Assembly: GCF_014192215.1 (NCBI RefSeq)
Contig: NZ_JACHXP010000010.1
Coordinates: 83,168-147,167 of the forward strand
Direction: 5' to 3'
DNA from: Halomonas cerina
GTDB taxonomy: Bacteria > Pseudomonadota > Gammaproteobacteria > Pseudomonadales > Halomonadaceae
Length of the DNA stretch: 64,000 nucleotides
Shown here: in pieces, positions 16,309 to 30,694 of the stretch
Layout of the letters: the number at the start of each line of letters is the position of its first letter
How positions within the stretch are numbered: position 1 is the stretch's first letter
The notes under the pieces: model-generated
Databases searched by the model: none
Told to the model about the DNA's origin: nothing
The model's input: only the letters and a program-made list of their open reading frames with translations
Translations under genes and position numbers: made by a program

Positions 16309-16637
16309 TCGACCCCGCCAGGTGGCGCCCCCCTGTCTCTTCCCTGCCCCACTTGCCTCTACCGGCGTCCGCCGGTTTCCCCGCCTTGCCCTCGATCAAG
16401 GTTTGCCTCGTCCAGGCGGATCACACTGTGTCCACAAAGACGTCGCGAGGCGAGACACCCGCGGGAGCCTCGTGACCTCGCACCTGGACAGCGGGCCCAT
16501 GTCATCGCCCTTGACCCTTGGGTAACACAAGGGTGGTAAGCTAAAGCGGTGGTCACCCAGTGGCGCCATGACCACCATTCATCATCCCTACGCCTATCGC
16601 GTAGGCCGCTCGACTAAAAAGGAGGAAGACAGCCTCC
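16309..16637. other. 329-base intergenic region before copA
   Basis: Apart from the MerR/CueR-type promoter at 16511-16542, I see no gene or strong structure. Short reading frames here lack ribosome sites. Confidence 0.6.
16511..16542 (+). promoter_or_regulatory. MerR/CueR-type copper-responsive promoter of copA
   Basis: The -35 TTGACC (16511-16516) and -10 TAAGCT (16537-16542) are separated by an unusually long 20 bases. The spacer contains the dyad ACCCTTG-n7-CAAGGGT (16514-16520, 16528-16534). Over-long spacers with a central dyad starting in the -35 are the hallmark of MerR-family activation. The neighbouring copA makes CueR the likely regulator; no cueR gene is in this window. Confidence 0.8.
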
Positions 16638-18857
<2,220 letters not shown>

Positions 18858-18903
18858 TCGGTTGACTCTCATGCTCTACACACCCGATAAAGGAAACCCA
18901 TCG

Positions 18904-19341
18904 ATGAAAACGCGCTCTCCCGCTCTGTTGGCCGCCGGCCTGCTACTGGCTTCGGCCTCCACCCAAGCCGCCGTTCCCACGACCGCTACCCTGTACAAGA
19001 ATCCGCAGTGCGGCTGCTGTGACGGCTATGCCGAACACCTCGAGGCCCGGGGTATCGAGGTCGAGATTATCGAAAACCGTGAGCTCCATATCATCAAGCA
19101 GGAGGCAGGCATTCCCTACGGCCATGGCTCCTGCCATACGGTGATGCTGGGCGACTACGTGATCGAGGGCCATGTGCCCTTCGCGGCCATCGAGACGCTG
19201 TTTGAGGAGCGTCCCGACGTCGACGGCCTGGCCCTCGCCGGCATGCCCCAGGGCACGCCTGGCATGCCCGGCCCCCAGCAGGCCCCCTACGAGATCATGA
19301 GCTTCACCGCGGGCCAAGCCAGTCTCTTTATGACGTTGTGA
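18904..19341 (+). CDS. DUF411 periplasmic metal-binding protein
   Basis: This 145-residue protein has a signal peptide (LLAAGLLLASASTQAA) and the family core LYKNPQCGCCDGYAEHLEA with a C-x-CC cluster, then YGHGSCHTVMLGDYVIEGHVP. DUF411 proteins are found in copper-resistance loci and are thought to bind copper in the periplasm. The extension at the C-terminus carries GMPQGTPGMPGPQ, a possible Met-containing copper loop. The start at 18904 follows AAAGGA; an earlier in-frame ATG lies inside copA. It is probably in the copA transcript. Confidence 0.9.
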   Translation: MKTRSPALLAAGLLLASASTQAAVPTTATLYKNPQCGCCDGYAEHLEARGIEVEIIENRELHIIKQEAGIPYGHGSCHTVMLGDYVIEGHVPFAAIETLFEERPDVDGLALAGMPQGTPGMPGPQQAPYEIMSFTAGQASLFMTL

Positions 19342-19344
19342 CCG

Positions 19345-19373
19345 CGCCCTTCGCCACGCGACGGGGAAGGGCG
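19345..19373. terminator. hairpin between the DUF411 gene and ppc
   Basis: Arms CGCCCTTC (19345-19352) and GAAGGGCG (19366-19373) enclose a 13-base loop in the gap between two convergent genes. No U-tract is present, so termination is only likely by position. Confidence 0.45.
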
Positions 19374-19418
19374 TGGAAACTCGCGCGCCGATGTTGACGC
19401 GCTTGCCGCGGGTACAAC

Positions 19419-22067
19419 TTAGCCGGTATTGCGCAGGCCCGCGGCGATGCCCGCCATGGTCACCATCAGCGCCCGGGAAAGGTCCGCGCTGATCGCGCCG
19501 TCGGCATCGCGGTTACGCTGGAGGAGCTCGGCCTGCAGGCCGTGCAGCGGATCGATATAGGGATTGCGGACCTCGATCGCCTGGCGGATCAGGGGCGTGT
19601 TCTCGAGCAGCTCCCCCTGGTCGAGGATCTGCAGGACCGAGGCATGGAGATGCTCGAAACGCTCGCGCAGACGCCGGCCCAGTTCCTCCAGGGCCGGCTC
19701 GTCCACCAGCCGGTGTTCATAGTAGGCGGCGATATCCACGTCGGCCTTGGCCAGCAGCATCTCCAGCATGTCCAGGTAGGTCCCGAAGAAGGGCCACTGC
19801 TCGCGCATTTCCTGAAGCCTCTCCAGTCCGCCCTCTTCGTCGAGGCGGCGGGTGAAGGCCTCGCCGCTGCCGAGCCAGGCCGGCAACATCAGGCGGGTCT
19901 GCGTCCAGGCGAAGATCCAGGGAATCGCCCTCAGGGTTTCCACGCCCCCATCCTGGCGACGCTTGGCAGGGCGCGACCCCAGTGGCAGACGCCCCAGCGC
20001 CCCCTCGGGCGTCACCGCCCGGAAGTAGGGCACGAAGTCCGGATCCTGGCGCACCACCTTGACATAGGCCTCGTGGGCCACCTCGGCCAGGCGGTCCATC
20101 TCGTCGCGCCACTCGGGCCGTGGCGACGGTGGCGGCAGCAGCGAGGCCTCGAGCACCGCGCAGGCGTAGATCTCCATGGAGCGCAGGGCGATCTCGGGCT
20201 GGCCAAACTTGAAACGGATCATCTCGCCCTGTTCGGTGACCCGCAGGCTGCCGTTCACCGAGCCCGGCGGCTGGGAGAGGATGGCCGCATGGGCGGGGCC
20301 GCCACCACGGCCGACCGTGCCGCCGCGACCGTGGAAGAGAGTCAGGTCGACGCCGTGACGCCGGCAGACCTTCACCAGGGTCTCCTGGGCGCGGTACTGG
20401 GCCCAGGCGGCGGCCAGCTGGCCGGCATCCTTGGCGGAATCCGAGTAGCCGATCATCACCTCCTGGCGATCCCCTGTCAGGACCCGGTAGCCCGGCAGGT
20501 CCAGCAGCTGGTTGATGACATCGCCGGCCCGGTTGAGGTCATCCAGGGTCTCGAACAGCGGCGCGATCGGCAAGCTGACGCTGCCGCCCACCTCCTTCAT
20601 CAGCAGCGCCACGGTAAGCACGTCGGACGGCTGCGCGGCCATGGAAATGATGTAGGTGCCTAGCGCCTCGCGATGCTCGCCGGCGATCACCCGGAAGGTG
20701 TCGATTACCTCGCGGGTCTCGGTGGAACACTCCCAGCGGCGAGGAATCAGAGGACGCCGGGAGGCCAGCTCGGCCAGCAGGAACTCCTGGCGCTGCGCCT
20801 CGCTCCACTCGCGATAGTGGCCGAACCCCAGATCATCGGTGAGCTCATCCATGACCTGCTCGTGACGGCCGGCCTCCTGGCGCAGGTCGAGCTTGGTCAG
20901 GGTCACGCCGAACACCGCCACGCGTCTCAGGGTGTCGAGCAGTACCCCGTTGGCGATGGTGTCTAGCCCCGCATCGCACAGCGAGCGATAGCAGGCCAGC
21001 AGCGGGGCATACAGCTGCTCACGGGTCTCGATAACGGGACCGCCGTCATGCTCCCTGCCATCGAGCTGGGCCTTGGCCCAGTCCCGCGTGGCCTCGACCC
21101 GGGCCAGCAGGCGCTTGAGCAGCTCACGATAGGGCTCGGCCACCTCACCCACCTCGGCCTTGAGGGCGCTGTTGGCCTTCCACATCGAGAGCTCGGCCTT
21201 GAGCTGCTCCAGGTCACGCAGATAGAGGTCGGCGGCCATCCAGCGCCCCAGCAGCAGCACCTCCCGGGTCACCTTGGCGGTGACATTGGGGTTGCCATCC
21301 CGGTCGCCGCCCATCCAGGAGGCGAAGCGGATCGGCGCGGCATCCAGCGGCAGCCGTTCACCGGCCGTCTCCAGTAGCAGGTTGTCCAGGTCACGATGGA
21401 AATCGGGAACCGCCTGCCACAGGGAGTTCTCGATCACCGCGAAGCCCCACTTGGCCTCGTCCACCGGAGTCGGGCGCTCATGGCGGATCTCGTCGGTGTG
21501 CCACGCCTGGCTGATCAGCTCCTCCAGACGCCCCTGGGCGCGTGCCCCGCGCTCCGGATAATCGTCGGAGGATTCGATGGCGGTCAGGCAGTCATGGATG
21601 GCATCGTATTTCTGGATCAGGGTGCGGCGGATGACCTCGGTGGGGTGCGCGGTCAGCACCAGTTCTACCCGCATGTCGGCCAGGCTCTCCACCAGCCTGC
21701 GCGGCGAATGCCCGGCTTCCCGGGCCCGTTCGAGCAGTTCACCTAGCACCGGCTGGGTTCCCGGCTTGTAGTCCTCGACGCGGCGAAAGCGAGCCCGGTA
21801 GTGCTGCTCGGCGATATTGGCCAGGTTGAGGAACTGGTTGAAGGCCCGGGTCACCGGCAGCAGATCGCTGTCCGACAGGTGGCGCAAGTACTCGATCAGT
21901 TGGCCATGACTGCCGGCCTCGCGCTGGCGACCACTCTTGGCCAACGCTCGGATGGTCTCGATGCGGTCGACGAACTCCTTGCCGAGGTCGTCGGCGATGG
22001 TGCGCCCGAGGCTATCACCCAGGATACGAACATTGTCGCGTAGCGATTCGTGCAGATCGTGACTCAT
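19419..22067 (-). CDS. ppc: phosphoenolpyruvate carboxylase
   Basis: This cytoplasmic enzyme carboxylates PEP to oxaloacetate, replenishing the citric-acid cycle. The 882 residues match the usual length. Catalytic signatures are VLTAHPTEVIRRT (catalytic His), FHGRGGTVGRGGGP (Arg/Gly loop) and the C-terminal ending LRNTG. The start overlaps the mazG stop by four bases, so it is the last gene of the cysM-rlmD-relA-mazG-ppc block. Linking anaplerosis to the relA transcript is unusual compared with E. coli, where ppc is monocistronic. Confidence 0.97.
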   Translation of the reverse strand: MSHDLHESLRDNVRILGDSLGRTIADDLGKEFVDRIETIRALAKSGRQREAGSHGQLIEYLRHLSDSDLLPVTRAFNQFLNLANIAEQHYRARFRRVEDYKPGTQPVLGELLERAREAGHSPRRLVESLADMRVELVLTAHPTEVIRRTLIQKYDAIHDCLTAIESSDDYPERGARAQGRLEELISQAWHTDEIRHERPTPVDEAKWGFAVIENSLWQAVPDFHRDLDNLLLETAGERLPLDAAPIRFASWMGGDRDGNPNVTAKVTREVLLLGRWMAADLYLRDLEQLKAELSMWKANSALKAEVGEVAEPYRELLKRLLARVEATRDWAKAQLDGREHDGGPVIETREQLYAPLLACYRSLCDAGLDTIANGVLLDTLRRVAVFGVTLTKLDLRQEAGRHEQVMDELTDDLGFGHYREWSEAQRQEFLLAELASRRPLIPRRWECSTETREVIDTFRVIAGEHREALGTYIISMAAQPSDVLTVALLMKEVGGSVSLPIAPLFETLDDLNRAGDVINQLLDLPGYRVLTGDRQEVMIGYSDSAKDAGQLAAAWAQYRAQETLVKVCRRHGVDLTLFHGRGGTVGRGGGPAHAAILSQPPGSVNGSLRVTEQGEMIRFKFGQPEIALRSMEIYACAVLEASLLPPPSPRPEWRDEMDRLAEVAHEAYVKVVRQDPDFVPYFRAVTPEGALGRLPLGSRPAKRRQDGGVETLRAIPWIFAWTQTRLMLPAWLGSGEAFTRRLDEEGGLERLQEMREQWPFFGTYLDMLEMLLAKADVDIAAYYEHRLVDEPALEELGRRLRERFEHLHASVLQILDQGELLENTPLIRQAIEVRNPYIDPLHGLQAELLQRNRDADGAISADLSRALMVTMAGIAAGLRNTG

Positions 22068-22942
22068 GGCCGGGAGTCTCCTTGCGGCGGTGGCGAAGTG
22101 GAGGTGTCATCGTGCTGCTTGGCCGCCTGCCAGTGGCGCTCCAGACGCGCCAGCCCGGCCTCGGGGAGCGGTGTCCCCTCGGCGGCGAGCGCCGCCTCCA
22201 CGTGGCGAAAGCGGCGCTCGAAACGGGCATTGGTGGCCCGCAGGCACTGTTCGGGATCGGCCTTGAGGGTGCGTGCCAGGTTGGTCACGGCGAACAGCAG
22301 GTCGCCGACTTCCTCGGCGGCGTGGTCGCGGTCGCCCTCGGCCAGCGCCGCTTCCACTTCCTCGAGTTCCTCGCGGACCTTGGCGATCACGCCCCGCGTA
22401 TCGGGCCAGTCGAAGCCAACCCGTGCGGCGCGCTTGGAGAGCTTGGCCGCCCGGGAAAGCGCCGGCAGGGTATGCGGCACCTCATCGAGCACCGAAGGCG
22501 GCGTCGCCTGGCCGGCGGCGCGCCTCGCGCGCTCCTCGGCCTTGAGGGCCTCCCAGCGGGAGTGCACCTGGCGGGTTTCCACCTCCGCGGCGCTCATGCC
22601 TGTGCGGCGCGAGCCCAACGTGCCCTCGGGAAAGACATGCGGATGACGGCGCAGCATCTTGTCGGTCAGGGTGTGCACCACGTCATGGAAGTCGAAGCGC
22701 CCCTCCTCGGCGGCGAACTGGCTGTAGTACACCACCTGGAACAGCAGGTCGCCGAGCTCGCCGGGCAGCTCGTCGAAGGCCCGCCGCTCGATGGCATCGG
22801 CCACCTCGTAGGCCTCCTCCAGGGTATGGGGGACGATGGAGCCCCAGTCCTGCTGTACGTCCCAGGGGCAGCCCCGCTCGGGATCGCGCAGTACCGCCAT
22901 CAGGGTCAGCAGATCGTCGAGGTCATAGCGGGTCTGGCTCAA
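22064..22942 (-). CDS. mazG: nucleoside triphosphate pyrophosphohydrolase MazG
   Basis: This enzyme hydrolyses (d)NTPs to monophosphates and modulates ppGpp/NTP pools. The 292-residue protein has two MazG repeats: the first with RGCPWDVQQD, TLEEAYEVADAIE and ELGDLLFQVVYYSQ; the second with EELEEVEAALAEGD and EEVGDLLFAVTNLAR, both with the E-x-x-E...E-x-x-D metal pattern. The C-terminal tail is longer than in E. coli and ends in a polar, Pro-rich stretch. Four-base overlaps join it to relA upstream and ppc downstream, and the relA-mazG pairing is conserved in gammaproteobacteria. Confidence 0.95.
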   Translation of the reverse strand: MSQTRYDLDDLLTLMAVLRDPERGCPWDVQQDWGSIVPHTLEEAYEVADAIERRAFDELPGELGDLLFQVVYYSQFAAEEGRFDFHDVVHTLTDKMLRRHPHVFPEGTLGSRRTGMSAAEVETRQVHSRWEALKAEERARRAAGQATPPSVLDEVPHTLPALSRAAKLSKRAARVGFDWPDTRGVIAKVREELEEVEAALAEGDRDHAAEEVGDLLFAVTNLARTLKADPEQCLRATNARFERRFRHVEAALAAEGTPLPEAGLARLERHWQAAKQHDDTSTSPPPQGDSRP

Positions 22943-25227
22943 GTCGTGTTCCTCTTGCCCCGGCGTTTGCGCTTGCCCTTGCCGCCCCCGGTGCGCAGGC
23001 GACGCACCTCGATGACGTTGGGCAGCTGCTGGATGCGCGAGAAGAGCCGCCCCAGGGTCTCGAGGCCATCCACCTCCAGGGTGATGGCCAGGCGAGCGAT
23101 GCCGTCATCGGTGTCGGTGAGTGTGTTGACCGCCAGCACATTGACCTTCTCGTTGCTCAGCACCCCGGTGACATCGCGCAACAGGCCGGAACGATCCCAG
23201 GCCTGGATCTCGATCTCGACCGGATACTGGGTGCGGGACCGCTCCCCCCATTCCACCTCGATGATGCGCTGGGGCTCTTCCATGCGCAGCTGCAGGATAT
23301 TGGGGCAGTCCTGGCGATGCACAGTGACGCCGCGCCCCTGAGTGATGAAGCCGACGATGGGCTCCCCGGGCACCGGATGACAGCAGTTGGCCATGCTGGT
23401 CTTGAGGTTGCCCACGCCCAGCACGGTGATGTCACTGCCACTGCCCTTGCCGGCCGACCGGCGCGGCTTGGCCAGCAGGCGGTCGAGCTGCTCCTGATCA
23501 TCGGTCTCGCCGAACAGCTGCTGGGCTTGGTGCAGCACCTGACCGATGCGCAGGTCCCCGGCCCCCAAGGCCGCATACATGTCGTCCGGGGTGGCGTAGT
23601 TGACCTTGTGGGCCAGGGTGGTGAGGTCCATGCCCTCCACATCGAGCCGCTTCATCTCGCGCTCGAACAGTGCCCGCCCCTCCTCGAGGTTGCGATCCCG
23701 AGCCTGGTGCTTGAACCACGACTGGATCTTGGCCCGGGCCCGGGAGGTGCGGACATAGCCTAGGCTGGGATTGAGCCAGTCACGGCTGGGGCCGCCCTTG
23801 CGGGCGGTGAGGATCTCCACCTGCTGACCGGTCTTGAGCCGGTAGGTCAGCGGCACGATCCGCCCATTGACCTTGGCGCCCCGGCAGCGGTGTCCCACCT
23901 CGGTATGCACGCGATAGGCGAAGTCGATGGGCGTGGCGATACGCGGCAGGTCGATGACATGGCCGTCCGGGGTGAAGACATAGATGCGATCCGGCGCCAC
24001 GTCGCTGGACAGGCCCTCACGCAGGTCACCGAAGTCACCGACCTCCTCGTGCCACTCGAGTACCTGGCGCAGCCAGGCGATCTTCTCCTCATAGCTGGCG
24101 CTGCGGGCGCTGGTATCGTGGCCCTTGTAGCGCCAGTGGGCGCACACCCCAAGTTCGGCCTCCTCGTGCATGGCGAAGGTGCGAATCTGGATCTCCAGCA
24201 CCTTGTTCTCGGGGCCGATCACCGCGGTATGCAGCGATTGGTAGCCGTTCTTCTTGGGATTGGCGATGTAGTCGTCGAACTCGTTGGGCACGTGGTGCCA
24301 GCGGGAGTGGACGATCCCCAGCACCGTATAGCAATCCGCCACCTCGGGCACCAGGATGCGCACCGCCCGGATATCGTGCACCTGGGAAAAATCGATGCGC
24401 TTGCGCTTCATCTTGCGCCAGATGGAGTAGATGTGCTTTGCCCGGCCATCCACCTGGAAGCGATGAATGCCCTGGGCGGCCATCAGCGACTTGAGGGTTT
24501 CCACCACGTCGTGGATGTAGCGGTCGCGATCCAGGCGCTTCTCGGCCAACTGCCGGGCGATGGTCTTGTACTCCTCCTCGTGCAGGTAGCGGAAGGAGAG
24601 ATCCTCGAGTTCCCACTTGAGCTGGCCGATGCCCAGCCGATGGGCGAGCGGTGCATAGATGTCGAAGACCTCCCGGGCCACCTGCAGGCGCTTCTCCCGA
24701 GGGGCGTCGCGGACCTGACGCAGGGCGCAGGTCCGCTCGGCGATCTTGATCAGCGCGACCCGCACGTCGTCGATCAGGTTGACCAGCATCTTGCGCAGGT
24801 TATCCTGCTGATCGTGCTGGACGAGGCCCTGGCTCGGGGTCTGAGAGGTACTGATGGCCGCCATCTGCAGCACCCCGTCGATCAGGCGGGCGACCTCGGC
24901 GCCGAAGCGCGTCTCCACGGCGTCGAGGTCGATCAGCTTCTCGCGGACGGCGCGGTAGAGGACGGCGGCCTCCAGCGCCGGCTGGTCGAGCTTGAGCTCA
25001 CCAAGGATGTCGGCCATTTCCAGGCCCATGCGAAAGCTTGACCCGTCCTTGAGCCAGGCCTTGTGGGGCCGGTCCGACTCCAGCTCCAGCCGCTGGGCAA
25101 GCTCGCAAGCCTCGTGCAGCTCACCGGGATCCCGCAGCTTGGCATCTTCCTGCAGGCGCGCCACCCAGCGGTCGATATCCACCGTCCCGTCCCGGGTCAA
25201 CGGCTGGTCTTCACGCACTTTAACCAT
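22939..25227 (-). CDS. relA: GTP pyrophosphokinase, (p)ppGpp synthetase I
   Basis: This ribosome-associated alarmone synthase starts the stringent response. The 762-residue protein has a degenerate HD domain (about 60-190) lacking the His-Asp pair, so hydrolase activity should be absent as in RelA rather than SpoT. The synthetase domain contains RAVRILVPEVADCYTVLGIV, FDDYIANPKKNGYQSLHTA and EIQIRTFAMHEEAELGVCAH. The TGS domain follows (IYVFTPDGHVIDLP), then the zinc-finger region and an ACT domain at the C-terminus. It overlaps the rlmD stop by eight bases. Confidence 0.96.
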   Translation of the reverse strand: MVKVREDQPLTRDGTVDIDRWVARLQEDAKLRDPGELHEACELAQRLELESDRPHKAWLKDGSSFRMGLEMADILGELKLDQPALEAAVLYRAVREKLIDLDAVETRFGAEVARLIDGVLQMAAISTSQTPSQGLVQHDQQDNLRKMLVNLIDDVRVALIKIAERTCALRQVRDAPREKRLQVAREVFDIYAPLAHRLGIGQLKWELEDLSFRYLHEEEYKTIARQLAEKRLDRDRYIHDVVETLKSLMAAQGIHRFQVDGRAKHIYSIWRKMKRKRIDFSQVHDIRAVRILVPEVADCYTVLGIVHSRWHHVPNEFDDYIANPKKNGYQSLHTAVIGPENKVLEIQIRTFAMHEEAELGVCAHWRYKGHDTSARSASYEEKIAWLRQVLEWHEEVGDFGDLREGLSSDVAPDRIYVFTPDGHVIDLPRIATPIDFAYRVHTEVGHRCRGAKVNGRIVPLTYRLKTGQQVEILTARKGGPSRDWLNPSLGYVRTSRARAKIQSWFKHQARDRNLEEGRALFEREMKRLDVEGMDLTTLAHKVNYATPDDMYAALGAGDLRIGQVLHQAQQLFGETDDQEQLDRLLAKPRRSAGKGSGSDITVLGVGNLKTSMANCCHPVPGEPIVGFITQGRGVTVHRQDCPNILQLRMEEPQRIIEVEWGERSRTQYPVEIEIQAWDRSGLLRDVTGVLSNEKVNVLAVNTLTDTDDGIARLAITLEVDGLETLGRLFSRIQQLPNVIEVRRLRTGGGKGKRKRRGKRNTT

Positions 25228-26653
25228 CGAGGGATGCTCCTTGATGCTGCCGCACCGGCGTCGGGTGCTCGAGCAGCAGCATGGCTTCCAAGTGTGAAGT
25301 GTGCACGAACATGTCCGCTACCGCGGCACGCACGACGCGATACCCGCCATGCACAAGGCATGCCACATCCCGCGCCAGGGTTGCCGGGTCACAGGCGACA
25401 TAGAGCACCTGAGCCACCGGATGGGCCGCCAGCTGGTGACAGACGGCCTCCGCCCCGCTCCGGGGCGGGTCGAGCACGACGCACCCGGGAGAAACCGTCT
25501 CCAGCAGGGGCCGGATCGCCGTCGGGTCGTTCAGGTCTGCCTGCCGCGCGCCCACGTCGAGACCGTTTCGGCACGCATTGTCGGCGAGGCGCTCGACCAT
25601 GGCGGGGCTGCCTTCCACTGCAGTGACCCGGGCCCCGCCGGCGGCCAGGGGCAGGCTGAAGTTGCCCACCCCGGCGAAGAGATCCAGTACGCGCTCGGGC
25701 AGCGGGGTGAGCCAGGTCCGGGCCGTGGACACCATCTCACGGTTGACGGCTTCGTTGGCCTGGAGGAAGTCGCCGGGGGCGAAACCGAGGGTCAGTTCCT
25801 GCTCGCCGGCCGGCAGTCGGCAGCTGAGCGCAGGCGCCTGGGTCAGCCACTCGAAGGCCGGCGCCTCGCGACCGAGCCAGCGGCCCAGGTGCATTCCCTG
25901 CGCCTCGGCGAAGGCCCGCCAGCGACGAGTATCGGCATCGTGCTCGCGCAGTTGGCGGACTACCAGGCTCACCCCCTGATCGCTCTCTAGCAGCTCGAGG
26001 TGGCCGACATGACGCGGGGCGTCGAGGCTTGCCACCAGCGAGTGCAGGGGGACGAGCAGGCGAGACAGCGACGGCACCAGCACGGGGCAGTCGCCGATAT
26101 CGACCAGGCGATGCTGGTGCCGAGCGCGGAAGCCGAGGTGCACACGGCCCTCGCCATCGACCCGGACCCCCAGCCGGGCACGCCGCCGGTAGCCCTCGCT
26201 CGCCCGGTGCAGCAGGGCCAAAGATGCCTCGAGTGCGATCCCCTGACGCGCCAGCAGCTCACGCAGCACCTCGGTTTTGTGGCGCCGCTGCGCCGGGACG
26301 GCCAGGTGCTGGAGGTCACAGCCCCCGCAAGTGCCGTAATGGGCGCAGGGTGGCGTGGCACGCTCCTGGGACGACGTGATGAGCTCGCGGACATGGGCCT
26401 CGTCGAACCGCTGGCGGGTACGGTGCACAGCGATGCGCACCCGCTCCCCCGGTAGCGCTCCCTCGACGAATACCGTCTTGCCGGCAGCGGTGCGCGCCAC
26501 ACCGCGCCCGTCATGGGCGAGGCTTTGGATCTCGACGCTTCCCTCTTCCTCGTCCACCGCCACCGGCTGGGAGCGGCGTGCATCACCACGGCCCTGTAGT
26601 CCCGAGACGCCCGACCGCAAACGCGGCGGACGACGCTTACCCAGCATGGCCAT
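25220..26653 (-). CDS. rlmD: 23S rRNA (uracil-1939-C5)-methyltransferase RlmD
   Basis: This enzyme methylates U1939 of 23S rRNA using S-adenosylmethionine. The 477-residue protein has a TRAM domain (about 36-95), an iron-sulfur motif in PPCAHYGTCGGCDLQHL, the SAM-binding VLDLFAGVGNFSLPLA and the catalytic region VVLDPPRSGAEAVCHQL. The catalytic cysteine motif is near the end (VLYVACDPATLARDV). The start at 26653 follows GGAGG with six-base spacing and lies directly at the cysM stop. The N-terminus is basic (KRRPPRLRSG), plausible for RNA binding. Confidence 0.95.
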   Translation of the reverse strand: MAMLGKRRPPRLRSGVSGLQGRGDARRSQPVAVDEEEGSVEIQSLAHDGRGVARTAAGKTVFVEGALPGERVRIAVHRTRQRFDEAHVRELITSSQERATPPCAHYGTCGGCDLQHLAVPAQRRHKTEVLRELLARQGIALEASLALLHRASEGYRRRARLGVRVDGEGRVHLGFRARHQHRLVDIGDCPVLVPSLSRLLVPLHSLVASLDAPRHVGHLELLESDQGVSLVVRQLREHDADTRRWRAFAEAQGMHLGRWLGREAPAFEWLTQAPALSCRLPAGEQELTLGFAPGDFLQANEAVNREMVSTARTWLTPLPERVLDLFAGVGNFSLPLAAGGARVTAVEGSPAMVERLADNACRNGLDVGARQADLNDPTAIRPLLETVSPGCVVLDPPRSGAEAVCHQLAAHPVAQVLYVACDPATLARDVACLVHGGYRVVRAAVADMFVHTSHLEAMLLLEHPTPVRQHQGASLDG

Positions 26654-26654
26654 T

Positions 26655-27551
26655 TCAGACCTCCGGGGCAAACAGGCCGGTGGAGAGGTAGCGGTCACCG
26701 CGGTCACAGACGATGAAGGCGATCACCGCGTTCTCGGCCTCGGCGGCAATGCGCAAGGCACCGGCCAGGGCCCCGCCGGAGGAGACCCCGGCCAGGATGC
26801 CCTCCTCCCGGGCCAGGCGTCGCATATGCGTCTCGGCCTCGTGCTGGCCGATATCCAGGATACGATCGACCCGCGCCGCCTCGAAGATGCTCGGCAGATA
26901 CCCCTCCGGCCAGCGGCGGATGCCGGCGATACTGGCACCATCCTCGGGTTGCAGGCCGATGATCTGCACCGCGGGATTGCGCTCTTTGAGGTAGCGCGAC
27001 ACCCCCATGATGGTGCCGGTGGTCCCCATGGAGCTGATGAAGTGGGTAATGGTACCGCCGGTCTGCTCCCACAGCTCCGGTCCGGTGGTCCGGTAGTGGG
27101 CCAGGGGATTATCGGGATTGGCGAACTGGTTGAGGGGCTTGCCCTCGCCGCGGGCGATCATCGCCTCGGCCAGGTCGCGTGCCTCCTCCATGCCCCCTTC
27201 CTTGCTGACCTCGATGAGTTTGGCACCATAAGCGGCCATAGCCTGCTTGCGTTCGCTGGAGGCACTCTCCGGCATGATCAGCACCATCCGATAGCCGGTG
27301 ATGGCAGCGGCCATGGCCAGGGCGATGCCGGTATTGCCGGAGGTTGCCTCGATGAGGGTATCGCCCGGCGCGATCTCGCCGCGTACCTCGGCCTGCTCGA
27401 GCATCGACAGTGCCGGACGATCCTTCACGGACCCGGCCGGGTTGTTACCCTCCAGCTTGGCGAGCAGGCTATTGCCCCGCCCGGCCGTGATACGCTTCAG
27501 ACGGACCAGCGGCGTCTGGCCGACGGTCTCCTCGAGGGTGGGGAAATGCAT
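26655..27551 (-). CDS. cysM: cysteine synthase B (O-acetylserine sulfhydrylase)
   Basis: This PLP enzyme makes cysteine (or S-sulfocysteine with thiosulfate) from O-acetylserine. The 298 residues contain the Schiff-base lysine in NPAGSVKDRPALSM, the EATSGNTGIALA loop, SMGTTGTIMG for phosphate binding and VSSGGALAGALRIA. The length and the G-x-x-P-L-V-R start (GQTPLVRL) fit CysM rather than the longer CysK. AAGGAAGG precedes the ATG; the open frame continues far upstream into the divergent gacS gene and is not coding there. Confidence 0.95.
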   Translation of the reverse strand: MHFPTLEETVGQTPLVRLKRITAGRGNSLLAKLEGNNPAGSVKDRPALSMLEQAEVRGEIAPGDTLIEATSGNTGIALAMAAAITGYRMVLIMPESASSERKQAMAAYGAKLIEVSKEGGMEEARDLAEAMIARGEGKPLNQFANPDNPLAHYRTTGPELWEQTGGTITHFISSMGTTGTIMGVSRYLKERNPAVQIIGLQPEDGASIAGIRRWPEGYLPSIFEAARVDRILDIGQHEAETHMRRLAREEGILAGVSSGGALAGALRIAAEAENAVIAFIVCDRGDRYLSTGLFAPEV

Positions 27552-27669
27552 GCAACCTTCCTTGTGGAAACGTCTTTTCGCCATTATATCCGGGGGCGCC
27601 CGGTGTGGACAGGCATCGTCCCGCCCTGTGGCATACTGGCCGCGCCTCCTGACCCGAAGAGCCAGCCGC

Positions 27670-30381
<2,712 letters not shown>

Positions 30382-30694
30382 ACCGATGTCACCCCGGCGG
30401 CCATCGCCAGCTCATGGGCCTTGCCGGAGAGCACCAGCGAGGGCCGGCCCAAGGCATCGTTGACCACCTGGATCTCCGTCCAACGCATGCCGCGACGCAG
30501 CCCGGTCCCCAGCGCCTTGACGAACGCCTCCTTGGCGGCGAAGCGCTTGGCCAGGTAGGCGGCCGGCAGCGCCTGTCCCTCGAGACGGTCCCGCTCCACC
30601 TCCCCCAGCAGACGCTCGGCAAACCGCTCGCCATGTCGCGACAGGGCGAGCGCGAAGCGCGGGATCCGCGCGATGTCGGTGCCGACCCCGATGA

